The notes under the pieces: model-generated
The model's database searches: none
The model's input: only the letters and a program-made list of their open reading frames with translations
Told to the model about the DNA's origin: nothing
DNA from: Bacillus wiedmannii
GTDB taxonomy: Bacteria; Bacillota; Bacilli; Bacillales; Bacillaceae_G
DNA: 48,397 nucleotides
NCBI RefSeq assembly: GCF_001583695.1
Contig: NZ_LOBC01000029.1
Span: forward strand, 1 to 48,397
Direction: 5' to 3'
Part shown: piece after piece, positions 23,401 through 30,806 of the stretch
Numbering within the stretch: position 1 is the stretch's first letter
Layout of the letters: each line of letters opens with the position of its first letter
Translations under genes and position numbers: made by a program

Positions 23401-24008
23401 TTCGTGGTGCAGGTAACTTGTTAGGAGCCGAACAGCATGGATTTATTGATTCTGTCGGATTTGATCTATATTCTCAAATGTTAAAAGATGCAATTGAACA
23501 GCGTAGAGGAACAGATGGGGTTGAAAATACAGTTAATGTTGAAATTGATTTAGAAGTAGATGCATATTTACCAGATGCTTATATTTCAGATAGTAAACAA
23601 AAGATTATGATGTATAAACAGTTTAGAGGTGTTTCTGCAATTGAGGATATTGAAGAGTTGCAGGAAGAGATGATAGATAGATTTGGTGATTACCCGCAAG
23701 AAGTCGGTTACTTATTGCAAATTGCAAATATTAAAGTATTGGCAATGAAAGAACAAATTGAGTTAATTAAGCAAAATAAATTTGAAGTGACAATTCTGTT
23801 CTCAGAACAAGCAAGTCAAAATATTGATGGCGGAAAATTATTCATGCTCGGAAATAGTTTTGGACGTATGATTGGTCTAGGAATGGAAGGATCGCAATTG
23901 AAAATCGTTATGAAAACAAATGGTTTAGAGACATCGAAGTGGTTAACAATTGCTGAAAATTTATTAAAAGGCCTACCAGATGTAAAAAAAGAAGTCATAA
24001 ATGCCTAA
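20478..24008 (+). CDS. mfd: Transcription-repair coupling factor Mfd
   Basis: Mfd removes RNA polymerase stalled at DNA lesions and recruits UvrA. The 1176-residue protein has the N-terminal UvrB-like region and the CarD-like RNA-polymerase-interaction domain beginning at ELKVGDYVVHVNHGIG (about residues 498-513). The RecG-like translocase follows, with Walker A GDVGYGKTEVA (about 650-660), the DEEQ box at 752-755 and TATPIPRTL. The C-terminal domain ends near KKEVINA. The ATG at 20478 follows AGAGGGG, and upstream extension in frame has no family match. Length is normal. Confidence 0.97.
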   Translation: MIGLLEQFYKNEEIQSVINGLEDGLKEQLVSGMATSSRSLLMAALYKKTKKSQLIVTHNLYQAQKVHEDLVALLGEKDVWLYPVNELIASEIGVASPELKAQRIEVLNRLAAGENGIIVAPVAGLRRFLPMKELWKQRQIEINLGQEIDLDTFLHTLHHIGYERKSMVEAPGEFSLRGGILDIYPLTEELPFRIEFFDTEVDSIRLFDVDEQRSQDKKESVRFGPATEFLFSQEELKSGIEHLEEGLTKTMQKLSDDKLKTTVLETVSHEIEMLKNGQSIEQMFKYLSIFYKEPASLIDYLPEDGIVVLDEISRIQETASHLETEEAEWYISLLGEGTITQDLSFSHSFEEFLHHKKRSFVYLTLFLRHIAHTHPQNIVNVTCKTMQDFHGQMQLLKTEIDRWNEGHFTTVVLGTDDERVKKLQHILSDYDIEADIVEGTDILLPGRLQIAVGDLHAGFEMPMQKLVVITEKELFHKKVKKSQRKQKLSNAERIKSYSELKVGDYVVHVNHGIGKFLGIETLEINGVHKDYLNIKYQGNDKLYVPIEQIDQVQKYVGSEGKDPKVYKLGGNDWKKVKTKVEKSVQDIADDLIKLYAEREASKGYAYTPDTAEQQEFESSFPYQETEDQLRSIDEIKKDMERGRPMDRLLCGDVGYGKTEVAIRAAFKAIMDEKQVAILVPTTILAQQHYETIRERFQDYPINIGLLSRFRTRKQQNETIKGLKDGTVDIVIGTHRILSKDVTYKDLGLLIIDEEQRFGVTHKEKIKQLKANVDVLTLTATPIPRTLHMSMLGVRDLSVIETPPENRFPVQTYVVEYNPALMREAIERELARGGQIYFLYNRVEDIERKADEISMLVPDARVTYAHGKMNEGELESVMLSFLEGQHDVLVSTTIIETGVDIPNVNTLIVFDADRMGLSQLYQLRGRVGRSNRVAYAYFAYKRDKVLSEVAEKRLQAIKEFTELGSGFKIAMRDLSIRGAGNLLGAEQHGFIDSVGFDLYSQMLKDAIEQRRGTDGVENTVNVEIDLEVDAYLPDAYISDSKQKIMMYKQFRGVSAIEDIEELQEEMIDRFGDYPQEVGYLLQIANIKVLAMKEQIELIKQNKFEVTILFSEQASQNIDGGKLFMLGNSFGRMIGLGMEGSQLKIVMKTNGLETSKWLTIAENLLKGLPDVKKEVINA

Positions 24009-24036
24009 TATAAGATAAAAAAATACAATTCGGCGT

Positions 24037-24065
24037 GCATAGAAGAACTAATGTGTAAAATACTA
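24037..24065 (+). promoter_or_regulatory. Candidate sigma-G promoter of spoVT
   Basis: GCATA (24037-24041) and AATACTA (24059-24065) are 17 bases apart. The -10 differs from the sigma-G consensus at one base. B. subtilis spoVT is read by sigma-G. Confidence 0.4.
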
Positions 24066-24144
24066 TGTCTAACAGTTGGTGATTTTTACATGAACAGGTA
24101 AATTCACCACTTTGATCATCAGTAGAAAGTGAGGCAGCATTAGA

Positions 24145-24681
24145 ATGAAAGCAACTGGAATCGTACGTCGAATTGATGATTTAGGTAGGGTAGTAATCCC
24201 GAAGGAAATTCGTAGAACTTTACGTATTCGAGAAGGAGACCCACTAGAAATATTTGTTGATCGCGATGGAGAAGTGATTTTGAAAAAATATTCTCCAATT
24301 AGTGAACTAGGTAATTTTGCAAAGGAATATACGGAAGCTTTATACGATAGCTTAGGACATAATGTGCTTGTATGCGATCGTGATTCTATTATCGCAGTAG
24401 CAGGCGTATCTAAAAAAGAATACTTAAATAAAAGTGTTGGCGATTTAATTGAGAAGACAATGGAAGAGCGTAAGTCTGTAATTATGACAGATGAAAGCGA
24501 AATCTCAATTATTGATGGAGTAACAGAAAAAGTGAGTTCCTATACAATTGGCCCGATTGTTGCGAATGGGGATCCAATTGGAGCTGTTGTTATCTTCTCT
24601 AAAGAGGATATTATAAGTGAAGTAGAGCATAAGTCAGTAAATACAGCTGCAAGCTTTTTAGCGAAACAAATGGAGCAGTAA
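24145..24681 (+). CDS. spoVT: Stage V sporulation protein T
   Basis: SpoVT is a forespore transcription factor that tunes sigma-G-dependent genes, including those for spore coat and germination. The 178-residue protein has an AbrB-like swapped-hairpin domain, MKATGIVRRIDDLGRVVIP (residues 1-19) to about 50, and a C-terminal GAF-type domain (about 56-178). The first half is clearly paralogous to AbrB at 6761-7045. The ATG follows AAGTGAGG. A terminator follows after about 90 bases. Confidence 0.97.
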   Translation: MKATGIVRRIDDLGRVVIPKEIRRTLRIREGDPLEIFVDRDGEVILKKYSPISELGNFAKEYTEALYDSLGHNVLVCDRDSIIAVAGVSKKEYLNKSVGDLIEKTMEERKSVIMTDESEISIIDGVTEKVSSYTIGPIVANGDPIGAVVIFSKEDIISEVEHKSVNTAASFLAKQMEQ

Positions 24682-24772
24682 GGCTATATCGAATTTTAGA
24701 AGTAGCAATCTTTCCTAATTATGATATTTCTTCTTGAGAAATCAAATATTTGGAGATATATGTATATTGAAT

Positions 24773-24799
24773 GAAGGTAGCGCTTTGCTACCTTTTTTC
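24773..24799 (+). terminator. Terminator between spoVT and yabM
   Basis: AAGGTAGC (24774-24781) and GCTACCTT (24787-24794) form an 8-bp stem with a GCTTT loop, followed by T residues. Confidence 0.88.
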
Positions 24800-24913
24800 G
24801 TTGAACATTTCTAGCGTTGCACGAACGTATTATTACTCGTGTAGGCAAGGAAGCTTGTTCTTTTCTTTATGATATAATACGAGGGGTGAGAATAGAAAAA
24901 GGAGTTTTCTTGT

Positions 24914-26515
24914 ATGGAATCGAAGAAGTATCAAGCCTTTTGGCGTGGGGCTATTATATTAACAATCGCAAGTTTTGTTACAAAGGTATTAAGCGCTTTT
25001 TACCGTATTCCATATCAAAATATAGCGGGTGATATTGGTTTTTATATTTACCAACAAATTTATCCGTTTTATGGATTTTGTTTAATTTTAGCTACTTATG
25101 GGTTCCCCATTATAATTTCAAAAATGGTTGCGGAACGATTAGAGCGAGGGAAACAACAAGAAGCAGAAGAAATTATCTGTGTATCTTTTTGGTTTTTATT
25201 AGGAATTGGTTTCGTAGGCTTTTTTACATTGTTTTTTGGTGCCGAAACAATTGCAGCAGCCATGGGTGATATACACTTAGATAAGTTATTACGTGTTATT
25301 TCATTTTCATTCATATTGATGCCGTTTTTATCTGTAGCAAGAGGATATTTTCAGGGGTTCAATAATATGATGCCAACAGCTGTTTCGCAAGTGATAGAAC
25401 AAACAATTCGTGTTTCTATTATTGTATTTTTATCTCTATTCCTAATTGCTCGCGGATTTGATTTATATACAGTCGGTGCAGGTGCTATGTTAGGTTCAAT
25501 CGCAGGCGGACTAATTGGGATTATCGTACTTGTACTTTATATGCGTCATGACTTTCGTTCTATATTTTTCAAGAGTGTAAAGAGAATTAAGGGAAAAAAG
25601 AGGATCATTAAAATTCTGTTTTGGCAAGGATTGGCAATTTGTGTTAGTAACTTAGTACTTATTTTTATACAAATGGCTGATTCCATTTCCTTCTATTCCT
25701 TACTTATTGGGGCAGGAGAGCAAGCTGAAAGTGCAAAGGTATTAAAAGGTGTTTACGACAGAAGTATCCCGCTTATGCAATTAGGTACGGTCGTGACAAC
25801 TTCTTTCTCATTGTCACTTATTCCAATTATTACAGCGGCGAAGGAAAGAGGAGATCTTTCCTTTATTCGAGAAAAGGTAAAGTTAGCAATGAAAATAACA
25901 TTTGTTATTGGATTTGCAGCTGCCATTGGATTAACTTGTATTATTCAGCCTACGAATATTATGTTGTTTGAAAATAGTGATGGGTCAGATGTTTTATCCA
26001 TTTTATCTTTATCTATTTTATTTAGTTCATTGTCGATTACAACTGCTTCTATTTTGCAAGGGTTAGGACAAACATTAAAACCAGCAATATTCGTTATATT
26101 TGGGGGTTGTTTAAAGTTAGTTTTAAATTATACATTAATGCCGTATTTTGGTGTGAAGGGAGCTGCAATTGCAACACTAGTTGCGTTAATTGTAATTTCT
26201 GTGCTAAATAGTGCATTACTTATGCAAGCTGTATCCGAATCGCTTATCGATAAGCGTAATATGTTAGGTGTAGTTATTAGTGGTATCGGTATGGGGTTTG
26301 TATTAATAATATTTATACGTTTGATGCAAATGTCTGGATTAGTAATTGATACAAGGCATAGAGGAATTGCAACACTTGAGGCATTGTTAGGTGTAGCTAT
26401 CGGTGGATTAACATATGTGTTTTTAATTTTAAAATTACGTGTATTTACAAAAGCGGAAATAGGAACCGTTATGAAAAAAGAGAAAAAAGAAGGTTCATTG
26501 AAGAAGAGTGGATAG
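24914..26515 (+). CDS. yabM: SpoVB/MurJ-like polysaccharide flippase family protein (YabM)
   Basis: This 533-residue membrane protein belongs to the MOP superfamily near SpoVB. Many hydrophobic segments are visible, beginning with AIILTIASFVTKVLSAFYRIPYQ (about residues 13-35) and continuing to residue 500. About 14 helices are expected. The tail is basic. Members move lipid-linked cell-wall or polysaccharide precursors across the membrane, and the substrate of YabM is not established. The ATG at 24914 follows AAAAGGAG. yabN begins 12 bases after the stop. Confidence 0.9.
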   Translation: MESKKYQAFWRGAIILTIASFVTKVLSAFYRIPYQNIAGDIGFYIYQQIYPFYGFCLILATYGFPIIISKMVAERLERGKQQEAEEIICVSFWFLLGIGFVGFFTLFFGAETIAAAMGDIHLDKLLRVISFSFILMPFLSVARGYFQGFNNMMPTAVSQVIEQTIRVSIIVFLSLFLIARGFDLYTVGAGAMLGSIAGGLIGIIVLVLYMRHDFRSIFFKSVKRIKGKKRIIKILFWQGLAICVSNLVLIFIQMADSISFYSLLIGAGEQAESAKVLKGVYDRSIPLMQLGTVVTTSFSLSLIPIITAAKERGDLSFIREKVKLAMKITFVIGFAAAIGLTCIIQPTNIMLFENSDGSDVLSILSLSILFSSLSITTASILQGLGQTLKPAIFVIFGGCLKLVLNYTLMPYFGVKGAAIATLVALIVISVLNSALLMQAVSESLIDKRNMLGVVISGIGMGFVLIIFIRLMQMSGLVIDTRHRGIATLEALLGVAIGGLTYVFLILKLRVFTKAEIGTVMKKEKKEGSLKKSG

Positions 26516-26527
26516 AGGTGGCAGGTT

Positions 26528-27988
26528 GTGAGTGGAATCATTACTATTTTAGGATTAGGTGCTGGTGAGTTAGATCAGTTAACGATGGGTGTATATCGAA
26601 AAATAAAAGAAGCAGATCACATGTTTGTTAGAACGAAGGAACATCCCGTTATAGAAGAGTTGGAGAAAGAAGGTATACAATATACAGCCTTTGACAGTGT
26701 ATATGAAGCGCATGATACATTTGAAATTGTATATGAAACAATCGCGAATACATTGTTAGAACAAGCTGAAGGCACAGAAATCATCTATGCCGTGCCAGGG
26801 CATCCGCTTGTAGCGGAAAGAACGGTTCAGCTACTGTTGGAAAAAGGTGAAGTAGCGAATGTTGAAGTGCGCATTGAAGGTGGACAAAGTTTCCTTGATC
26901 CTATGTTTGCGAGTCTAAAGATTGATCCGATTGAAGGATTCCAATTAATTGACGCCACATCATTTGAAAGAGGACAATTAGAATTACGTCAACATTTAAT
27001 CTTTTGCCAAGTATATGACGCATTCGTTGCATCTGATGTGAAATTAACATTAATGGAGATGCTATCAGATGATTATGAAGTGTATATCGTAACAGCTGCA
27101 GGGACTTCATTTGAACAAGTTAAAAAGGTGCCGTTGTACATGTTAGATCATGAAACAGAGTTGAATAATTTAACGAGTGTATATGTACCACCAGTTAAAG
27201 AACGTGCGTCCTTGTATCAACAGTTTGATGTGCTTAGAGAAATTATTGCAGACCTTCGTGGACCGAATGGTTGTCCGTGGGATAAAAAGCAAACACATCA
27301 ATCTTTAAAGAAGTATTTAATTGAGGAAGCTTATGAAGTGTTGGAAGCAATTGATGAAGAGGATGATGATCACTTAGTAGAAGAACTGGGTGATATATTA
27401 TTACAAGTTATGTTGCATGCTCAAATCGGGGAGGATGAAGGTTGGTTCTCTATAGATGATATTATTCGAACTTTATCTGAGAAAATGGTTCGCCGCCACC
27501 CCCATGTATTTGGGAATACGGATGTAAATAATGCCGATGAAGTAATTGTCAATTGGGAAGAAATTAAAAAACAAGAAAAAGGATTCGTGAAAGAATCTGT
27601 TTTAAATGGGGTTCCAAAAAGTTTGCCACAGTTACTACGCGCCTATGAAATCCAGAAAAAAGCTGGCAAAGTTGGTTTCGATTGGGTTGATGTACAACCG
27701 ATGATAGAGAAAGCCTTAGAAGAATGGCAAGAGTTCCAACAAGAAGTTACAAATATGGATGAGGCGAAAATGTTAGGTGAATTTGGCGATTTACTATTTG
27801 CGTTTGTGAATATAGCTCGTCATTATAAAATAGATCCCGAAGAGGCGTTACGTTCAACGAATGAGAAATTCGTCGGTCGTTTCTTATACATGGAAGCAAA
27901 GGTAGCTGAAATGAATAAAGAGATGCAAGATTTATCATTAGAGCAGTTAGACGTTTTATGGGAAGAGGCAAAACAAACAGAGCGTTAA
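26528..27988 (+). CDS. yabN: Nucleoside triphosphate pyrophosphohydrolase with tetrapyrrole-methylase domain (YabN, MazG family)
   Basis: This 486-residue fusion has an N-terminal SAM-dependent tetrapyrrole methylase-like domain ([11 protein letters not shown], residues 9-19; [11 protein letters not shown] near 92-102). Its C-terminal MazG-type NTP pyrophosphohydrolase domain starts near residue 255 with [22 protein letters not shown]. The metal-binding acidic motifs [11 protein letters not shown] and EELGDILLQ are present. MazG domains cleave NTPs to NMP and PPi and are linked to nucleotide sanitation, while the methylase-domain substrate is unknown. The start is a GTG at 26528 after AGAGGTGG. 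yabM, yabN and rqcP are closely packed. Confidence 0.92.
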   Translation: MSGIITILGLGAGELDQLTMGVYRKIKEADHMFVRTKEHPVIEELEKEGIQYTAFDSVYEAHDTFEIVYETIANTLLEQAEGTEIIYAVPGHPLVAERTVQLLLEKGEVANVEVRIEGGQSFLDPMFASLKIDPIEGFQLIDATSFERGQLELRQHLIFCQVYDAFVASDVKLTLMEMLSDDYEVYIVTAAGTSFEQVKKVPLYMLDHETELNNLTSVYVPPVKERASLYQQFDVLREIIADLRGPNGCPWDKKQTHQSLKKYLIEEAYEVLEAIDEEDDDHLVEELGDILLQVMLHAQIGEDEGWFSIDDIIRTLSEKMVRRHPHVFGNTDVNNADEVIVNWEEIKKQEKGFVKESVLNGVPKSLPQLLRAYEIQKKAGKVGFDWVDVQPMIEKALEEWQEFQQEVTNMDEAKMLGEFGDLLFAFVNIARHYKIDPEEALRSTNEKFVGRFLYMEAKVAEMNKEMQDLSLEQLDVLWEEAKQTER

Positions 27989-28002
27989 TAGGGGGATTTG
28001 AT

Positions 28003-28278
28003 ATGCGTCTAGATAAGTTTTTGAAAGTATCACGTTTAATTAAAAGAAGAACATTAGCGAAAGAAGTAGCTGATCAAGGAAGAATATCAATTAATGGTCA
28101 AGTGGCAAAAGCGAGTTCAGATGTAAAAGTAGCTGATGAATTAACAATTCGTTTTGGTCAAAAAATAGTAACTGTAAAAATAAACGAATTGAAAGAAACG
28201 ACTAAAAAAGAAGATGCAGCAAATATGTATAGTTTAGTTCGCGAAGAAAAAGTAAAGGCTGAAGAAGGCTTGTTCTAA
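28003..28278 (+). CDS. rqcP: RqcP (YabO), S4-domain ribosome-associated quality control protein
   Basis: RqcP is an Hsp15-like S4 RNA-binding protein. Together with RqcH it adds C-terminal alanine tails to stalled nascent chains on 50S subunits. The 91-residue protein contains the S4 motif [21 protein letters not shown] (positions 1-21) and [11 protein letters not shown] near 26-36. A charged C-terminus follows. The ATG at 28003 lies after a GGGGGA ribosome binding site, 14 bases behind yabN. Confidence 0.93.
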   Translation: MRLDKFLKVSRLIKRRTLAKEVADQGRISINGQVAKASSDVKVADELTIRFGQKIVTVKINELKETTKKEDAANMYSLVREEKVKAEEGLF

Positions 28279-28293
28279 AATCAATTATCCCTT

Positions 28294-28301
28294 CATACAT
28301 T
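28294..28301 (+). promoter_or_regulatory. Candidate sigma-E -10 element of yabP-yabQ
   Basis: CATACATT matches the sigma-E -10 consensus CATACANT. A clear -35 box is not seen. In B. subtilis, yabP and yabQ are under sigma-E. Confidence 0.4.
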
Positions 28302-28336
28302 ACTATTAGCTAGTATAAATCTATGGGGGGATTTAC

Positions 28337-28645
28337 GTGGATAATGGTTACTCACCTATGTCTTCTAATCAACAAAATGTTTCGGTAGAGCATGATATTA
28401 TTATGCGTGGCAGGCGTGTAATTGATATTACCGGTGTAAAGCAGGTAGAGAGTTTTGATAGCGAGGAGTTTTTACTTGAGACCGTAATGGGTTTTTTAAC
28501 AATTCGTGGTCAAAATTTGCAAATGAAAAATTTAGATGTAGAAAAAGGTGTTGTATCGATTAAAGGGAAAGTTCATGAGATGCTGTATATTGATGAGAAT
28601 CAAGGGGAGAAAACTAAAGGATTCTTTAGTAAGTTGTTTAAATGA
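28337..28645 (+). CDS. yabP: Sporulation protein YabP
   Basis: YabP is a sporulation protein made in the mother cell. Its precise role is unclear, and loss of YabP or YabQ affects sporulation in B. subtilis. The 102-residue protein contains the family region DITGVKQVESFDSEEFLLET (about residues 30-49), then GFLTIRGQNLQMKNLDVEKG and ends KGFFSKLFK. The GTG at 28337 follows GGGGGG. Its stop overlaps the yabQ start (ATGA), so these two are coupled. Confidence 0.95.
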   Translation: MDNGYSPMSSNQQNVSVEHDIIMRGRRVIDITGVKQVESFDSEEFLLETVMGFLTIRGQNLQMKNLDVEKGVVSIKGKVHEMLYIDENQGEKTKGFFSKLFK

Positions 28646-29295
28646 GCCTAACAATTCAGTTGTATACGATGCTCTCAATGATCGGAATGGGTGCTTGGAT
28701 TGGAGCGTCTTTAGATACATACCAACGATTTTTAAAGCGGCAAGAACGTAAACGTTGGCTTGTATTTATACATGATATACTATTTTGGATTGTCCAAGCA
28801 TTATTCGTTTTTTATGTACTGCTTCTTGTAAATGAAGCTGAACTACGTATATATGTATTTTTGGCATTATTATGTGGTTTTGCGGCATATCAAAGCTTAT
28901 TGAAAGCAATATACATGAGACTGTTAAATTTTCTCATCTATATTTTTATGCAAACAACACACTTTTTTGTTCAAATTATAAAGCTACTCATGATAAAACC
29001 TGTTATTATTATAGCGCAGCTATTTATTGCATTTATATTATTCTTATTTCGTATACTGCTTTCAATTGGACATGTGTTATGGAAAATGGTGATTTGGATA
29101 TTACTTTTCATATGGAAAGTTTTTTTCTGGCCTGTTCGATTTATTGCTTCGCTCATATGGAAACTTCTCCCTAATCGTGTTAAACTTTTTATAATGAAAC
29201 ATGTAGGGTTCCTGCAATATATAGCAAAATTGAAGGGACACATCTTCCAATTATGGGGGCGTATAAAAAAGAAGTTAGGGGGACCTCGGAAATGA
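28642..29295 (+). CDS. yabQ: Spore cortex biosynthesis protein YabQ
   Basis: YabQ is a membrane protein needed for spore cortex formation in B. subtilis. The 217-residue protein has hydrophobic segments at about residues 5-24, 39-62, 68-88 and further long hydrophobic stretches (about 92-170). The C-terminal tail is basic and tryptophan-containing (FQLWGRIKKKLGG). The ATG at 28642 overlaps the yabP stop, and the stop overlaps the divIC start (ATGA). The N-terminal third matches the family best, while the long hydrophobic tail varies between species. Confidence 0.92.
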   Translation: MSLTIQLYTMLSMIGMGAWIGASLDTYQRFLKRQERKRWLVFIHDILFWIVQALFVFYVLLLVNEAELRIYVFLALLCGFAAYQSLLKAIYMRLLNFLIYIFMQTTHFFVQIIKLLMIKPVIIIAQLFIAFILFLFRILLSIGHVLWKMVIWILLFIWKVFFWPVRFIASLIWKLLPNRVKLFIMKHVGFLQYIAKLKGHIFQLWGRIKKKLGGPRK

Positions 29296-29651
29296 GGGAA
29301 CTGAGACAAAGAACAATCGAAAAACAGAGTCCAAATCCTGTTAAAGAGCATATAATACAAACGGATGAGAACAGGAAGCGACTTTATCGCCGTTTAGCGG
29401 TTTTTCTTGTCTTTGCTTTTACAATTATTGCGAGTATTAGTGTAACGTTTTATCAACAAAACAGTTCCATTAGAGCAAAAGAAGCAAAAGTTAAGGACAT
29501 GAAAAAAGAACTGGATTCATTAACGAATAAAGAAAAGAGTCTAAAAGACGAAGTTCAAAAGTTGAATGATGAAGAGTACGTATTAAAGATTGCTAGAAGG
29601 GATTATTTCTTCTCTGGAAAAGGGGAGATAATTTTTCCTGTTTCTAAGTAG
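29292..29651 (+). CDS. divIC: Cell division protein DivIC
   Basis: DivIC forms the division complex with FtsL and DivIB at the septum and is needed in both vegetative and sporulation division. The 119-residue bitopic protein has a basic cytoplasmic N-terminus, one membrane segment (about residues 36-56, LAVFLVFAFTIIASISVTF) and an extracytoplasmic coiled coil (about 64-96). It ends with ARRDYFFSGKGEIIFPV, which is conserved in the family. The ATG at 29292 is preceded by TAGGGGGA. It overlaps the yabQ stop. Confidence 0.95.
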   Translation: MRELRQRTIEKQSPNPVKEHIIQTDENRKRLYRRLAVFLVFAFTIIASISVTFYQQNSSIRAKEAKVKDMKKELDSLTNKEKSLKDEVQKLNDEEYVLKIARRDYFFSGKGEIIFPVSK

Positions 29652-29662
29652 AGTATGTCTTA

Positions 29663-29692
29663 TTGACACTATATTTTAGGATTATATATAAT
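29663..29692 (+). promoter_or_regulatory. Sigma-A promoter of yabR
   Basis: TTGACA (29663-29668) and TATAAT (29687-29692) are both exact consensus with an 18-base spacer, 46 bases before the yabR start. Confidence 0.82.
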
Positions 29693-29738
29693 AAAGTAAA
29701 ATTTGACTTTTTAACCACTAAGGAGGAGCATTTTTTTT

Positions 29739-30227
29739 ATGTCAATCGAGGTAGGCAGCAAGTTACAGGGTAAAGTAACAGGTATTACAAATTTTGGGGC
29801 TTTTGTGGAGCTGCCAGAAGGCTTAACGGGTCTTGTTCATATTAGTGAAGTTGCTGATAATTATGTGAAAGATATTAACGATCACTTAAAAGTGGGCGAC
29901 CAAGTAGAAGTAAAAGTTATTAACGTTGAAAAAGATGGTAAGATCGGTCTATCTATTAAAAAAGCGAAAGAGCGTGAAAAAACAGAAGGAGATCGTCCAC
30001 GTGGTGAATACCAACGCGGTGGCGGTGGCGATCAACAACGTTCTGGACGTCCACAACGTAATCGTTCTTTCAACAGAGATAACCGTGGCGGCGGTAACGA
30101 ACGAGCTCCAAAAGAAACATTCGAGCAAAAGATGGCACGTTTCTTAAAGGACAGTGAAGATCGTTTAACTTCTTTAAAGCGTAACACAGAATCTAAACGT
30201 GGTGGCCGTGGCGCACGTCGCGGATAA
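29739..30227 (+). CDS. yabR: S1 domain-containing RNA-binding protein YabR
   Basis: The 162-residue protein has an N-terminal S1 OB-fold (about residues 4-75, with GKVTGITNFGAFVELPEG and GLVHISEVADNYV). The low-complexity tail is rich in Arg, Gly, Gln and Asn (about 83-122). A charged helical region and a GGRGARRG end follow. S1 proteins bind RNA and often the ribosome, but the exact role of YabR is unknown. The B. subtilis protein is shorter as I recall it (about 128 residues), so the Arg/Gly tail is extended here. The ATG follows AAGGAGGAG. Confidence 0.92.
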   Translation: MSIEVGSKLQGKVTGITNFGAFVELPEGLTGLVHISEVADNYVKDINDHLKVGDQVEVKVINVEKDGKIGLSIKKAKEREKTEGDRPRGEYQRGGGGDQQRSGRPQRNRSFNRDNRGGGNERAPKETFEQKMARFLKDSEDRLTSLKRNTESKRGGRGARRG

Positions 30228-30256
30228 TAAGAACGTTTAATTCTTAGCATATAGAG

Positions 30257-30291
30257 AGGTACCCAGGGCGATTGCTCGGGGTGCTTTTTTA
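30257..30291 (+). terminator. Terminator after yabR
   Basis: AGGTACCCAGGGC and GCTCGGGGTGCTT form an imperfect GC-rich stem with a GATT loop, followed by T residues. Confidence 0.75.
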
Positions 30292-30330
30292 TATGTGAAA
30301 ATATATTTTTAAAAAAGTTTTCAAGATGTG

Positions 30331-30359
30331 TTGACTTTAAAATATATCTGAGGTAAGAT
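30331..30359 (+). promoter_or_regulatory. Promoter of the tRNA-Met/tRNA-Glu unit
   Basis: TTGACT (30331-30336) and TAAGAT (30354-30359) are 17 bases apart. Transcription would start about 20 bases before tRNA-Met. Confidence 0.7.
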
Positions 30360-30387
30360 ACTAATTGTCCGTTAAATAAGACGACAT

Positions 30388-30461
30388 GGCGGTGTAGCTC
30401 AGCTGGCTAGAGCGTACGGTTCATACCCGTGAGGTCGGGGGTTCGATCCCCTCCGCCGCTA
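30388..30461 (+). tRNA. trnM: tRNA-Met (CAT), elongator type
   Basis: The 74-base cloverleaf has acceptor stem GGCGGTG/CGCCGCT, D arm GCTC-AGCTGGCTA-GAGC, anticodon loop TTCATAC with CAT at 30422-30424 and T loop TTCGATC. The first acceptor pair is G-T, and CCA is not encoded. It lacks the C1-A72 style and the three G-C anticodon-stem pairs of the initiator, so it is the elongator tRNA. Confidence 0.95.
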
Positions 30462-30474
30462 TATTTAATTTAAC

Positions 30475-30546
30475 GGCCCGTTGGTCAAGTGGTTAAGACA
30501 CCGCCCTTTCACGGCGGTAACACGGGTTCGAATCCCGTACGGGTCA
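30475..30546 (+). tRNA. trnE: tRNA-Glu (TTC)
   Basis: The 72-base cloverleaf has acceptor GGCCCGT/ACGGGTC, anticodon stem CCGCC/GGCGG with TTC at 30508-30510, and T loop TTCGAAT. CCA is not encoded. It lies 13 bases behind tRNA-Met, in one transcript. Confidence 0.96.
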
Positions 30547-30550
30547 TCCT

Positions 30551-30584
30551 AAAAAGATCATGCAAATTTGCATGATCTTTTTTT
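30551..30584 (+). terminator. Terminator of the tRNA unit
   Basis: The long palindrome AAAAAGATCATGCAAATTTG begins at 30551 and its mirror arm ends in a run of T at 30584. It has a perfect stem, just behind tRNA-Glu. Confidence 0.92.
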
Positions 30585-30693
30585 GTTAAATAAATTAAGA
30601 CATACAACACTTCTACAAAATCACCCTATATTTTCTGAATGTTCAATTAAAATAGTGAGAATAAATTACATACCGTGTATATATGTAGAGTTA

Positions 30694-30712
30694 TTTCGAA
30701 TAAAAAGTCGAA
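30694..30712 (+). promoter_or_regulatory. Possible Spo0A boxes upstream of spoIIE
   Basis: TTTCGAA (30694-30700) and AGTCGAA (30706-30712) resemble the Spo0A box TGTCGAA and lie about 25-45 bases upstream of the -35 box. Their spacing of 12 bases is a little longer than in typical tandem boxes. Confidence 0.5.
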
Positions 30713-30738
30713 CGATTATAAAAGTGAAAACTGTTGTT

Positions 30739-30771
30739 TTGACAAAAATCCCAATAATCATCTTTTATAAT
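30739..30771 (+). promoter_or_regulatory. Spo0A-type sigma-A promoter of spoIIE, 21-base spacer
   Basis: Exact TTGACA (30739-30744) and TATAAT (30766-30771) are separated by 21 bases, the abnormal spacing known for the Spo0A-activated spoIIE and spoIIG promoters of B. subtilis. Confidence 0.8.
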
Positions 30772-30806
30772 GACAGTAATTAAACTATGCAGGTGGTGTT
30801 AAAAAT

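Noticed and set aside
26128-26541. Open frame of 137 codons on the minus strand over the end of yabM
   Set aside because: It is a hydrophobic shadow of a membrane protein gene with no own signals.
28971-29360. Open frame of 129 codons opposite yabQ/divIC
   Set aside because: The coding genes on the plus strand are well supported and the frame has no features of its own.
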